The notes beneath the pieces are model-generated. The model worked only from the letters and a program-made list of their open reading frames with translations, did not search any database and was not told where the DNA came from. From a virus, in the IMG/VR virus record IMGVR_UViG_3300031565_000023, positions 1 through 62,785 of that record: a DNA stretch of 62,785 nucleotides. One strand, 5' to 3'. Shown in pieces: positions 19,006 to 27,656 of the stretch. A program made the position numbers and the translations under genes. Positions within the stretch are counted from its first letter, which is position 1; every line of letters starts with the position of its first letter.

Positions 19006-19836
19006 ATGGGTGATTGGCCTCTACATGGGTACTGCTCAAGGATAAAACATTATCCCGATGGTTTTGGGGCAGGGGATATAAAAGTTTATGTTTCATGCAC
19101 AACAGCACATACAAAAGGAGATTGGGTAGAACTTGTTGCCAGCACGGACTTCGATTGTTTTCTTTTCGTTCAGGTATATGTTGTTTTTAGTTCCTTATTT
19201 TTTTTCTTTGACATAGGGATAGGCGCTGCTGAATCGGAAGTGGTTTTGTTCCCGAATTTAATGGTACAGGACAAAACATACTTTATGGTAAATGATCAAT
19301 TTGTTCTGCCCGTTCTTATTCCAGCCGGAACAAGAATTTCAGCAAGGAGCCAAAGCAATGTTACCGCGAGCAGAGGTATATCTTTAAATATCGGGCTAAT
19401 TGAAGGAAAGAACTTCAAAACGCCATTTTCTTATGCTCATTGTGATGCGTATGGGGCAGATGAAGCGGACACTACTGGCGTAGAGATAGATCCGGGGGCA
19501 GTAGCAGACACAAAAGGGGCGTGGGTAGAGATTACCGGCTCAACAACAGAGGACCTCAAGGGTTTTTTCTTTAGGATAGGGGATAAGGCTAACACAGTCT
19601 TGACAACCTGTTACTGGCAACTTGACGTAGCGATTGGCGCTGCTGAATCGGAAGTGATAATAGTTGAAAATTGGGGGCAAGCTGCTTCTGGCACTCCTGA
19701 TCGCATTACCCCTTTACACTCCCCCTTTTTCGGGATCTCTATCCCGGCAGGAACAAGAATCGCAGTACGAGCAGCTTGCAGCACTAATGGTGCAACCGAC
19801 AGGTTATTTGATTTTGTGTTGTATGGAGTAAGGTAA
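19006..19836 (+). CDS. Virion-type beta protein with two internal repeats (paralog A)
   Basis: A 276-residue protein made of two copies of a ~130-residue beta domain. Each copy carries the landmarks DTKG(A/D)WVE(I/L), IGAAESEV and IPAGTRISAR/IAVRA. It is a tandem paralog of the next gene (19836-20657), which has the same two-domain plan. AAGGAT precedes the start. Such duplicated beta-sandwich proteins are common as fibre or decoration components; that role is inferred from the surrounding structural genes. The family is not recognised. Confidence 0.8.
   Translation: MGDWPLHGYCSRIKHYPDGFGAGDIKVYVSCTTAHTKGDWVELVASTDFDCFLFVQVYVVFSSLFFFFDIGIGAAESEVVLFPNLMVQDKTYFMVNDQFVLPVLIPAGTRISARSQSNVTASRGISLNIGLIEGKNFKTPFSYAHCDAYGADEADTTGVEIDPGAVADTKGAWVEITGSTTEDLKGFFFRIGDKANTVLTTCYWQLDVAIGAAESEVIIVENWGQAASGTPDRITPLHSPFFGISIPAGTRIAVRAACSTNGATDRLFDFVLYGVR
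19477..19541 (+). repeat. 65-bp exact repeat, copy 1
   Basis: This stretch inside paralog A is identical over 65 bases to 20298-20362 in paralog B, although the flanking coding sequence has diverged. A shorter element, GGCGCTGCTGAATCGGAAGT, also recurs at about 19224, 19635 and 20043, with a variant near 20456. The pattern points to tandem duplication with later gene conversion. Confidence 0.95.
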
Positions 19837-20657
19837 TGTTTTTTTCGATTGGGAATATAGCCCGACATAAAGGTTATCCAGCATCAGGTTATGCAACTAC
19901 GGTAACTGCTGCCGGGAGTGCTGACACAAAGGGGGAGTGGACAGAGCTGGTGGCAAGTACGGACTTCGAGGCAGGTGCATTTTCTATTGAGGTTCTATAT
20001 TGGTCGCAAGCCGATTCGGATGTTCTTTGGGATGTAGGCATCGGCGCTGCTGAATCGGAAGTAAGCATTGTGGATAATTTGATATTTGCAGTAGGGAAAA
20101 CCTACAGTTATCGTAATGCCCTAACTTACCATTTTCCCTTACCAATCCCTGCTGGCACAAGATTATCGGCAAGGTGCCAAGCTGAAATAGCCAGTAGCAC
20201 CATTGGCCTTGCAACACAGATTTATGATGTTACGTACTACTCTCAAGGGCCACCAGGTAGAATCACAACCTACGGTGCTAATACTACCGATACAGATGGC
20301 GTAGAGATAGATCCGGGGGCAGTAGCAGACACAAAAGGGGCGTGGGTAGAGATTACCGGCTCTCTCACACATGACATTCAAGGGTTTATGTGGGGGATTA
20401 CATCAAACCAGAATCATGCCAGATCAACTTACACCTTCAAACTTGACATAGGTGTTGGTGCTGCTGCATCGGAAGTGGTCATTATGTCAAACCATCTATT
20501 GACCAGCTACACCCAACTCGATATGGTTTTTCCCAGGTTTTCCCCTTATATTCCCTTCCCTATCCCGGCTGGAACGAGAATATCAGCAAGGGCAGCTTGT
20601 AGTGGTACGGATGAAGCAGACAGAAAATTTGGTTTTATATTTTATGGCGTAAGCTAG
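19836..20657 (+). CDS. Virion-type beta protein with two internal repeats (paralog B)
   Basis: A 273-residue paralog of the preceding gene, starting in a TAATG overlap with it. It has the same two-domain layout with ADTKGEWTEL/ADTKGAWVEI, IGAAESEV/VGAAASEV and IPAGTRLSAR/IPAGTRISAR. The differences between A and B cluster in the loops, as expected for surface-exposed copies that diversify around a constant core. A host-range or decoration role is inference. Confidence 0.8.
   Translation: MFFSIGNIARHKGYPASGYATTVTAAGSADTKGEWTELVASTDFEAGAFSIEVLYWSQADSDVLWDVGIGAAESEVSIVDNLIFAVGKTYSYRNALTYHFPLPIPAGTRLSARCQAEIASSTIGLATQIYDVTYYSQGPPGRITTYGANTTDTDGVEIDPGAVADTKGAWVEITGSLTHDIQGFMWGITSNQNHARSTYTFKLDIGVGAAASEVVIMSNHLLTSYTQLDMVFPRFSPYIPFPIPAGTRISARAACSGTDEADRKFGFIFYGVS
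20298..20362 (+). repeat. 65-bp exact repeat, copy 2
   Basis: Second copy of the 65-base identity shared with 19477-19541. It encodes the conserved GVEIDPGAVADTKGAWVEIT core of the repeated domain. Confidence 0.95.
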
Positions 20658-20666
20658 GAGGTTATC

Positions 20667-20993
20667 ATGGCAGTTACATCAGTTGGAAGTGGACAACAAA
20701 CAGCAGTAGTAGATACCGAGCATACCCTTGATACCGAAACAGCCGCCGGTGTCTACGTTCTAGTCGTTGACACAAATGAAATGATAAACGGTGATGTGGT
20801 TATCCTTCGGCTAAAGACAAAGGACAAATCAGGGGGGGATTCAAGGCTGGCATACCAGGCTACTTATGCTCATATTCAGACAGAACCGCACAAGTATAGC
20901 ATCCCCATCCCGGTAGATACGGAGATTATCGCTACCCTGGAACAGACGGATGGAACCTCAAGGGACTTCGATTGGAATTTGTTAAAATTATAG
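20667..20993 (+). CDS. Small beta-rich structural-region protein
   Basis: A 108-residue protein with a strong SD (TAGGAGG) 6 bases before the ATG. The sequence alternates beta strands (VYVLVVDTNEMINGDVVILRL) and ends in a hydrophobic strand. No Cys, signal peptide or membrane segment is present. It sits between the duplicated beta proteins and the LDALL-repeat proteins, so a small virion adaptor or decoration role is possible. It is not recognised. Confidence 0.75.
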   Translation: MAVTSVGSGQQTAVVDTEHTLDTETAAGVYVLVVDTNEMINGDVVILRLKTKDKSGGDSRLAYQATYAHIQTEPHKYSIPIPVDTEIIATLEQTDGTSRDFDWNLLKL

Positions 20994-21002
20994 GATCTTC
21001 AA

Positions 21003-22109
21003 ATGAATATTCTACGATATGCCGCAAGTTATTTACCAGTTGAATCTGTTACAAAAACGGTTGACATTGATGCGCTTATCCAGGGTGTGTTAAGCAGTAC
21101 GGTTGATCTCGATGCTTTGCTCAATAAGGGGGATATCCCCGTTACCCTTGACATTGATGGGCTTATTTATTTGTTGGGGACTATCGCTACCGATCTCGAT
21201 GCCTACCTGACCAAGGCCGGATCATCGACTACCGGCATTGATGCCCTCTTAAAAGCTATTGGATTAACTTCAACAACCGATCTCGATGCCCTGCTCAATC
21301 AGACAGACCGGACCATAGCCTCAAACATTGATGCGATTACCTATGCTATTTACACAAAAGCCATCTCTCTTGATGCCCTTTTGAATAAAATCGGCATTGA
21401 AACTTCCCTATCTATCGATGCACTTCTCAACAAGGCTGACATTACTCTAACAACAGGGATTGATTCGTTACTCCTAAAAGTGAATATCGAAGGCGGTACT
21501 TTCGGGATCGATGCGCTGCTTAATGAAGTAGGATTGCTGGCCCAGGTTGATCTCAACGCACTTCTGACGAAGGTGCAGACCGCTACCACTGCCCTGGATG
21601 CTTGCCTGTATTGGGGGCTTGTCAAAACCCTATCTCTTGATTCAATTTTAAATAAAACAGATTTGACAGCATTGACTAATTTAGACGCACTTTTAAATGA
21701 GGTGGGAAGATCCGCCACCACAACATTAGATGGTTATCTCTACCAAATTAATACTATCACTTTTGAATTAGATGCTCTACTGAATAAAGTAGGCTTTACT
21801 TCTACCGCCAATCTTGACGCTCTTTTAAATAAAGTGGGGCAAACTAAAGCGGTATCTTTAGATGCCGGGCTTTTTTGGGGGTTTGTCAAGGAAGCAAGCA
21901 TTGATTCTATTTTAACAAAGACATTGGGAAAAGAGATAAATATTGATGCCTGTGTCAGGGGAGAAATATTGAGAATTACTTTGCTGGATGCGGTCCTGGT
22001 GTCAGCCCTGCTCTTTGCGCAATCCAGATATACGTTCAAAACAAAACTGGACCGGGAAATGTTTTTCTCAACTTTAGAAATGCCAATGGCGGTATCGAGG
22101 TTAGGATAA
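21003..22109 (+). CDS. LDALL-repeat protein, short form
   Basis: A 368-residue protein of which about 300 residues are ~21 tandem copies of a 13-16 residue unit with consensus (L/I)DALLNKxGxTxxxx. A non-repetitive C-terminal cap (RYTFKTKLD..FFSTLEMPMAV) ends with a motif shared with the longer homologue at 22245 (SNLEMPELR). The regular unit length implies a solenoid or extended rod. It may form a fibre shaft whose length changes by repeat gain or loss. No known repeat family is recognised. Confidence 0.85.
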   Translation: MNILRYAASYLPVESVTKTVDIDALIQGVLSSTVDLDALLNKGDIPVTLDIDGLIYLLGTIATDLDAYLTKAGSSTTGIDALLKAIGLTSTTDLDALLNQTDRTIASNIDAITYAIYTKAISLDALLNKIGIETSLSIDALLNKADITLTTGIDSLLLKVNIEGGTFGIDALLNEVGLLAQVDLNALLTKVQTATTALDACLYWGLVKTLSLDSILNKTDLTALTNLDALLNEVGRSATTTLDGYLYQINTITFELDALLNKVGFTSTANLDALLNKVGQTKAVSLDAGLFWGFVKEASIDSILTKTLGKEINIDACVRGEILRITLLDAVLVSALLFAQSRYTFKTKLDREMFFSTLEMPMAVSRLG

Positions 22110-22270
22110 TGATGTTAAGACCACTTTACACTAAACATATCGGCACTCACTGTTTTGGTGATCCTGATACGGTTGGGACAATAAGGATTCGCCAGGATGG
22201 GACAGATTATGTAATGGAGGTTTATGCGGGAGGTGATGTTTGGAATGAAATGGAAAGAAAGGGTCTTTAA
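22109..22270 (+). CDS. Small coupled protein (53 residues)
   Basis: Starts in a TAATG overlap with the LDALL gene and ends at TAA 22268-22270, overlapping the start region of the next gene. The product begins MMLRPLYTKHIGTHCFGDPD and contains GTIRIRQDGTDYVMEVYAGG, a compact beta-hairpin-like segment. The coding pattern and coupling support a real gene, although it is short. Function unknown; a tail-fibre accessory is possible. Confidence 0.6.
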   Translation: MMLRPLYTKHIGTHCFGDPDTVGTIRIRQDGTDYVMEVYAGGDVWNEMERKGL

Positions 22271-25085
22271 AATTGCTTTGATTTCCTTCTTGTTGTTCCC
22301 GTCTATAGCGGGGGGAACGGATATAACCTGGCCCACCGGATCAACCCTTACTTTTGGCACTACTCAATGGGATGATGGTTCGGATAAATTTGATGGGGAG
22401 GTATGTTCTGATGATAGTGTAGATGATGATGCTATAGATTTCTCGTCTGACAATTCGGGCGATACCGTATCCATAACTGATATGTTGAGTAGTGGCCCAG
22501 GATCAGGTGAAGATGAGATTAAATTATGTGGCGTTAGTTTATTGGTAATGGCAAGTTTTATTTTTGTCAATACTTGCTTTGCCGTATCTGCAATAGAGGT
22601 ATTAAGGCCAACATCAGACGTAGATGTTAATATAGCAAATACCAGCGATGGTGGAGGAGTTCACTACACAGAAGTAGATGACCAGCTTTCGGATGCTGGT
22701 GCAACTGTTGTTTATACAGATGCTGGTGCAACTCACACTGTAGAGTATGATTTATACGGTATTCAAAACCATAGCGCAGCGAGTGTTGGAACGATTGAAA
22801 AAGTTTCTCTGGTAGCACTTACATCGTATGAGTGTCTTTATTCACCGCCTGCTTGTTTTGGAAAGATATATTTTAAACTAACAACCCATTCAACTACCTA
22901 TACTGCGTCTCCCCAAAACATAACTTCAGGATGGGCGAGTTATACAGAGGATTATGCTACCAACCCCTATACTTCTTCCGCCTGGACATGGGATGAAGTG
23001 AACGATTTAATAGCAGGGTTTGGATTTGATACACAAATTTATACATCGGGCGCTTGTTCTCTTTTTTATGTAAAGGTCACCTATACACTTCCCACTGGTG
23101 AAACCCTAAGACCAACCTCGGATTCAGATGTTAATTTAGATTCTACCGCTGGAGATAATTATACAGAAGTAGATGAGGACCCTATAAATTTGGCTGATTA
23201 TGTTTCTGAATCAGGTGTTGCAGGATATACAAAAGACCTCTACGGAATGGGGGATTCTGGTGTGGGGACTGGTACTATAAATAGTGTTACTGTGGTTTGG
23301 AGTGGTTATGGATATAAACCATGGTTCAATCCTGGAGGTGGTAATATAAAACCGACAGTAAAGATGGGTGGCACAGAGTATGATGGAAGTGAAAAAGAAT
23401 TATCTTTTGATTGGGCAAGCGGAGACCTCTATTCTCAAACATGGAATGAAAATCCAAACACTTCTTCTGCATGGACTTGGGCAAATATAGATGACTTAAT
23501 TGCAGGAATACAAATTAAATCTTATGATGCCGCGAGTGTTACCGCTGTAACTCAATTTTATGTAATAGTTGATTATACGGTAGAGGGGGGGGCCAGCTTG
23601 TCCGCCGATATTGACGCACTTATAAAGAAAGCCCTATCGGATGGCGTGGACCTGGATGCGTACCTTACAAAATCAATCCCAATAACACTTGACCTGGATG
23701 CGCTACTTAACCTTGTAGGCCAGACCAAAACGCTTGAAATCGATGCCTTATTGCAGAAGGCGGGAGTAGATACTTCCCTCTCCTTAGATGCCATTTTGCA
23801 GCAGCTTAAATCAGGCGAGATTTCCCTTGATGCCCTGCTCAATCAAGTGGGTCTTACAACTTCCTCAAGCCTGGATGCCATATTAGAGCAATCCGGAATA
23901 GTGCAGGTTTTTCTTGATGCCCTGCTCAATAAAACAGGGCTTACTGCTTCCTCAAGTCTGGATGCCATATTGCAGCAACTTAAATCGGGGCAAGTGTCTA
24001 TCGATGCACTTCTCAATGAGGTTGGACAGACAGACCAGGCTTCCCTTGACGCACTACTTAATGCTCTAGGTGTAAGTTCAACTGCGGAACTCGATGCCTT
24101 GCTAAATAAGATAGGATTAACCATATCCTCTAGCATTGATGCACTTCTAAACAAAGTTGGTCAAGCAAGCCAGTTAAATATTGATGCCCTTTTAAACGCC
24201 ATTGGCTTAACCTCAACTGCGGATCTCGATGCCCTGTTGTCAGAAACAGGGCTCACCATAACCTCCGACCTTGATGCGATCCTGGCAGCCATATACACGA
24301 AAACCATCTCCCTTGACGCTCTACTAAATAAAATGGGGATTGAGGCATCCCTGTCCATCGATGCACTCTTAAATAAGACAGGGCTTTTCTCAACCACAGA
24401 GCTTGATGCCTTTTTAACACAATTCAAGTCAGGGCAGCTTTCCCTTGATGCCCTGCTTGCTAAATATGGAGTGCTGTTTCAGTTAAATTTAGACGCACTC
24501 CTGGTGAAAGCGCAATCGGCATCAACCGAACTGGATGCACATTTGATTATGGTAGTTACCGAAAGCCTCTATCTCGACTCGCTATTAACAAAGGGGATTA
24601 CGGGTCACACCGAACTGGATGCGCTTTTAAATAAACTTGGAAGCACGTCTAGCGTTTTGCTTGATGGCTATCTTACGAAGTTAGGCCAGATCAGCGTAAC
24701 GCTGGATTCAATACTTCAAAAACAGGGAATCACAGTATCGGGGCTGGATGCCCTGGTGCAAGGAGAAATTCAAAAACCAATATCCCTGGACGCTTTTCTG
24801 TTTGTTGGAAAAACTAAAGATGTTTCGATTGATTCCTTGATTACTCAAACGCTGGGAAAGGAGGTGAATATTGAAGCAATCCTGCAAGGCCAGTATGGAG
24901 AAATCACCCTGCTCGATGCGCTGATCTACGCAACGCTCCTAAATGCTATACCAAGATTTGCATTGTATAGCACATTAGAGCAGCCCGCTTGCAAGGGATC
25001 TCCCGACCTGGCCTTTAAATCAAATTTAGAAATGCCGGAATTGAGATCGAAACTGGAAAAGTATCAGTTTTTCACAAACATTTAA
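22245..25085 (+). CDS. Long LDALL-repeat protein with signal-peptide-like N-terminus
   Basis: About 946 residues. GGGAGGTG at 22228-22235 places the start at the ATG of 22245 rather than 22224. The N-terminus reads like a signal peptide (MKWKERVFKIALISFLLF). A second signal-like segment (MASFIFVNTCFAVSA) begins near residue 102. Residues ~115-445 hold two related beta domains, each opening with LRPTSDxDVN. From ~450 to ~915 come about 31 tandem 14-15 residue LDALL repeats, then a short cap containing SNLEMPEL. It is a probable fibre-like protein, but export signals are odd for a virion component. No family is recognised. Confidence 0.82.
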   Translation: MKWKERVFKIALISFLLFPSIAGGTDITWPTGSTLTFGTTQWDDGSDKFDGEVCSDDSVDDDAIDFSSDNSGDTVSITDMLSSGPGSGEDEIKLCGVSLLVMASFIFVNTCFAVSAIEVLRPTSDVDVNIANTSDGGGVHYTEVDDQLSDAGATVVYTDAGATHTVEYDLYGIQNHSAASVGTIEKVSLVALTSYECLYSPPACFGKIYFKLTTHSTTYTASPQNITSGWASYTEDYATNPYTSSAWTWDEVNDLIAGFGFDTQIYTSGACSLFYVKVTYTLPTGETLRPTSDSDVNLDSTAGDNYTEVDEDPINLADYVSESGVAGYTKDLYGMGDSGVGTGTINSVTVVWSGYGYKPWFNPGGGNIKPTVKMGGTEYDGSEKELSFDWASGDLYSQTWNENPNTSSAWTWANIDDLIAGIQIKSYDAASVTAVTQFYVIVDYTVEGGASLSADIDALIKKALSDGVDLDAYLTKSIPITLDLDALLNLVGQTKTLEIDALLQKAGVDTSLSLDAILQQLKSGEISLDALLNQVGLTTSSSLDAILEQSGIVQVFLDALLNKTGLTASSSLDAILQQLKSGQVSIDALLNEVGQTDQASLDALLNALGVSSTAELDALLNKIGLTISSSIDALLNKVGQASQLNIDALLNAIGLTSTADLDALLSETGLTITSDLDAILAAIYTKTISLDALLNKMGIEASLSIDALLNKTGLFSTTELDAFLTQFKSGQLSLDALLAKYGVLFQLNLDALLVKAQSASTELDAHLIMVVTESLYLDSLLTKGITGHTELDALLNKLGSTSSVLLDGYLTKLGQISVTLDSILQKQGITVSGLDALVQGEIQKPISLDAFLFVGKTKDVSIDSLITQTLGKEVNIEAILQGQYGEITLLDALIYATLLNAIPRFALYSTLEQPACKGSPDLAFKSNLEMPELRSKLEKYQFFTNI

Positions 25086-25112
25086 GGGGGAAGGAGAAAG
25101 AAGGAGAATATT

Positions 25113-25604
25113 ATGGCTGCAACAGTTCAGATACATGAGAATAGTGCGGATGAAACAGGAGTTGACAAAACCAGCTCAACGGTGCGGTTTAAAAGTGCGG
25201 TTGAAACTACGGTAGATACCGCAAACAGGCTTCAGATTCCGGCTGCCGATACGGATTACAGCTACACAAAGCAGTTACGTTTTTATGTGAGTGTAGCCCC
25301 GGCAGTTGATTTGCAGAATTTGAGGGCCTATTCGGACGGTGCGAATAACTTTGGTACCGGGATCGGTGTGCAATACGATACCGCGACCGACTGGCAGACG
25401 GAAACGGATGCCGACATATCGGGTACGGATGTTTTCACCAAAACATCAGGCGCAAGCATCGATATGGATGCCGGGAATACCGGACCGCATACAGGCACCG
25501 GGTATAAGGGGGATCTGTTAAGGCTACAAATGACGGTGGCATCTACCGCAAGTCCTGGTTCGTTAAGTGCGGAAGTTCTTACGTTCAGTTATGATGAAAC
25601 ATAG
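25113..25604 (+). CDS. Beta-rich structural-region protein
   Basis: A 163-residue protein preceded by AGAAGGAG. The sequence is beta-rich with many Thr, Ala and Asp, conserved-looking aromatic strands (YTKQLRFYVSVAPAVDLQNL) and the ending LSAEVLTFSYDET. Similar small jelly-roll-like proteins occur next to fibre genes in phages, but no specific family is recognised. It is the last gene before an inserted HNH element. Confidence 0.75.
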   Translation: MAATVQIHENSADETGVDKTSSTVRFKSAVETTVDTANRLQIPAADTDYSYTKQLRFYVSVAPAVDLQNLRAYSDGANNFGTGIGVQYDTATDWQTETDADISGTDVFTKTSGASIDMDAGNTGPHTGTGYKGDLLRLQMTVASTASPGSLSAEVLTFSYDET

Positions 25605-25607
25605 ACC

Positions 25608-25636
25608 TTGACATCTGCGTACAATTAATATATGCT
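25608..25636 (+). promoter_or_regulatory. Sigma70-type promoter for the HNH gene
   Basis: TTGACA (25608-25613), a 17-base spacer and TATGCT (25631-25636). This gives transcription from about 25643, so the HNH protein must start at 25671 and not at the upstream ATG (25632) that lies inside the -10 element. The TTGACATCT opening recurs at other promoters of this phage (39641, 50137). Confidence 0.7.
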
Positions 25637-25670
25637 GTCCTCAAACATTAACTTATTTGAAGGCAGTATA

Positions 25671-26345
25671 ATGATTACAAAAAAATGGGTTACAAAAAAA
25701 TGTTTGGCATGTAAAAGGGAGTTCAGCTCTTACGTTTCGGAAGAAAGAAAATATTGTTCGCCCAAGTGTCGTGGGATTGGAAGGCGAGTTAAAAAACCAC
25801 CATGTATTGTTTGTGGTAGTTCTTTGCCATTGAGAAAGGGCAACAAAAAATATTGTTCTTTAAAATGTAGAACGAAAGATTGGACAGGCAAGAAAAAACC
25901 CCATACATGGAACATTGAGAAAAGGGAGTGCAAGTTTTGTGGAAAAGCATTTACGGTTGGTGGAAGATATGCAGATAAGATACACAAAGATGCTTTATTT
26001 TGCTCAAATGAATGCTCAAGCAAATCGCAGAGAATCACCATAGATGAGTTTTGGGTAAACGGTGGGAAAACTTCAAGTAAGAATTGGGAAGAATACCGAG
26101 AAAAAATTTTAAAGAGGGATGGTTATAAATGTGTCTTTTGTGGCATCAGTCGAAACTTACAAATACATCACATGCTCCCCAGGGAATATGGTGGCTCACA
26201 CACTAAAGGAAATTTAGTTGCGTGTTGTCGGCATTGTCATGGAAGTATTGATAGGGTTATTCGTCTAATTGCCAATAACGATCCTGACAACCAAAAAGAG
26301 GTTATCAATAAAATGATGCAGCTTATTGGAAAACAAAAAACATGA
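25671..26345 (+). CDS. HNH endonuclease with multiple zinc-binding knuckles
   Basis: A 224-residue protein. It has four CxxC-type pairs in the N-terminal half (CLACKREF, CIVCGSS, CKFCGKAF and CSPKC/CSLKC/CSNEC pairs) resembling zinc-knuckle DNA-binding repeats, then an HNH nuclease: CVFCG at ~154, HH at 166-167 and CRHCHG downstream. The gene is visibly richer in A and T than its neighbours and has its own promoter. It lies between structural genes, which is typical of a free-standing homing endonuclease inserted into a phage genome. Double-strand cleavage of intron-less or sibling alleles is the known role of the family. Confidence 0.88.
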   Translation: MITKKWVTKKCLACKREFSSYVSEERKYCSPKCRGIGRRVKKPPCIVCGSSLPLRKGNKKYCSLKCRTKDWTGKKKPHTWNIEKRECKFCGKAFTVGGRYADKIHKDALFCSNECSSKSQRITIDEFWVNGGKTSSKNWEEYREKILKRDGYKCVFCGISRNLQIHHMLPREYGGSHTKGNLVACCRHCHGSIDRVIRLIANNDPDNQKEVINKMMQLIGKQKT

Positions 26346-26358
26346 AACCTAAAAAAAT

Positions 26359-26388
26359 TTAACATCTTGCATGTGAATTTCACACTAG
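26359..26388 (+). promoter_or_regulatory. Promoter-like element with 13-bp palindromic operator (site A)
   Basis: The perfect palindrome TGTGAATTTCACA at 26372-26384 follows TTAACATCTTG at 26359-26369. The whole ~30-base element is nearly identical to 59959-59988, differing at few positions. TTAACA could be a -35 with a weak CACTAG -10. It lies upstream of the glycosyltransferase-methyltransferase gene, which it probably controls under the phage repressor. Confidence 0.6.
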
Positions 26389-26390
26389 AG

Positions 26391-26415
26391 GGTAGTGGGC
26401 GAGCTGCTCACTACC
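26391..26415 (+). promoter_or_regulatory. Leader hairpin before glycosyltransferase gene
   Basis: GGTAGTGGGC (26391-26400) pairs with GCTCACTACC (26406-26415) around the 5-base loop GAGCT, with one G-T pair. It is not followed by a T-run, so it is not a terminator. It sits between the operator and the SD (GGAGGG) of the gene at 26433 and may affect mRNA stability or translation. Confidence 0.55.
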
Positions 26416-26432
26416 TGGAAATGGAGGGAATA

Positions 26433-27656
26433 ATGCAAAAAAAACTAAAGATTGCCGTACCATATAATACGGCAATAGATCCAGAAGCGCAGATATGTGT
26501 GTTTAATGTTGCCCTGCATTTGCAATCAAAGGGCTACGAGTGCGAGCCCAAGTTTAAAGAAGGGACATATCTTTCAACGCTGAGAAACGCTTTTTCGTGG
26601 GAAGCTCTACAGAAGGGACAGGATCTCCTGTTTGTTGATAGCGATATGATCTTTGGGCCATCGGAAGTTAATAGCCTGTTGGAAGCAGGCAAGGACATTA
26701 TCGGTGGGCTTTACTATGCCAGGAGAAAGCCTTACTTTCCGATTGCCTACAGGATTTTGAAACCCGATGATATTGTTCTGCCCGATAAGTACAGTACCGA
26801 AATTGTAGAGGGCGACAACTACTTTGCCGGTATGAAATACCATGAGATACCTGATGATGTTTTCACTCATCCTGATGGGTTAGGGGTAGGCACAGGATTT
26901 CTCTATATCAAAAACCATGTGCTTGAAAAGATGTGGACTACAAAAGTAGTACAGGAGTTTGGAAGGCCATTCAATTTTTTCCCCATGAAAAACGGTGATG
27001 AAATCAAGGAGGATCTCGCCTTTTGTTTGCGCTGCAACAAGCAAGGGTTTGAGGTTTACTGCCACCCGGGTTTAAACCTGGCTCATCTGGGGAAAATCAG
27101 GATCAATAAGAACACTCACCTGGACCATATCGGCAGGGAGAAACATTTTTACAGTAACGATATTCAAGGCTGGATGAATTTTAACGAGCTGAATTGGCTT
27201 TATCAAACTGCGAAAAAGATGGATACCATAGTTGAGATCGGATCATGGAAAGGAAGATCTACCCATGCATTGCTATCCGGCACGCCTGGGAAGGTTACTG
27301 CCATTGACACTTTTTGTGGTAAGGCTGCCCTGAAAATTTGCTACAAAGAAAATAAAGATACCGTTCTTGCCGAGTTTATGAAGAACACAGAGAAATTTAA
27401 TAACCTTAATATGGTGATCGGCAATAGCGTTGAGGAAGCCACGTTCTTTGCGGATAAATCAGTTGATATGGTTTTCATTGATGGGGGCCACGCTTATGAG
27501 GAAGTGAAGGCCGATCTGCTTGCTTGGAAGGGTAAGCCTAAAAAACTGCTTTGTGGGCACGATTATACTTTCGATGGTGTTTATCATGCGGTAAGAGATG
27601 TGATCGGGGAAGTGCGTCAATACGAAACAATCTGGTTTAAGGAGATTTCAGCATGA
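26433..27656 (+). CDS. Glycosyltransferase-methyltransferase fusion
   Basis: 407 residues from the ATG at 26433, chosen for its GGAGGG SD. An earlier in-frame ATG at 26367 overlaps the operator. The N-terminal ~230 residues look like a GT-A glycosyltransferase with a DxD motif (D69-S-D71) after a LLFV strand. The C-terminal domain from ~255 is a class I SAM methyltransferase of the Methyltransf_24 type: EIGSWKGRS from E268, and FIDGGHAYEEV with D350. Such pairs usually modify sugars on surface polysaccharide or virion proteins. The gene sits behind a repressor-type operator, so it may be kept silent in lysogens. The substrate is unknown. Confidence 0.8.
   Translation: MQKKLKIAVPYNTAIDPEAQICVFNVALHLQSKGYECEPKFKEGTYLSTLRNAFSWEALQKGQDLLFVDSDMIFGPSEVNSLLEAGKDIIGGLYYARRKPYFPIAYRILKPDDIVLPDKYSTEIVEGDNYFAGMKYHEIPDDVFTHPDGLGVGTGFLYIKNHVLEKMWTTKVVQEFGRPFNFFPMKNGDEIKEDLAFCLRCNKQGFEVYCHPGLNLAHLGKIRINKNTHLDHIGREKHFYSNDIQGWMNFNELNWLYQTAKKMDTIVEIGSWKGRSTHALLSGTPGKVTAIDTFCGKAALKICYKENKDTVLAEFMKNTEKFNNLNMVIGNSVEEATFFADKSVDMVFIDGGHAYEEVKADLLAWKGKPKKLLCGHDYTFDGVYHAVRDVIGEVRQYETIWFKEISA

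Noticed and set aside
22224-22244. ATG at 22224 as start of the long LDALL protein
   Set aside because: The SD GGGAGGTG lies downstream of it and fits the ATG at 22245.
21003-25085. CRISPR or DNA satellite in the LDALL region
   Set aside because: The 42-45 base periodicity is codon-driven; the DNA units are too divergent and lack spacers.
25632-25670. Upstream ATG of the HNH gene
   Set aside because: It lies inside the predicted -10 element and so would not be transcribed.
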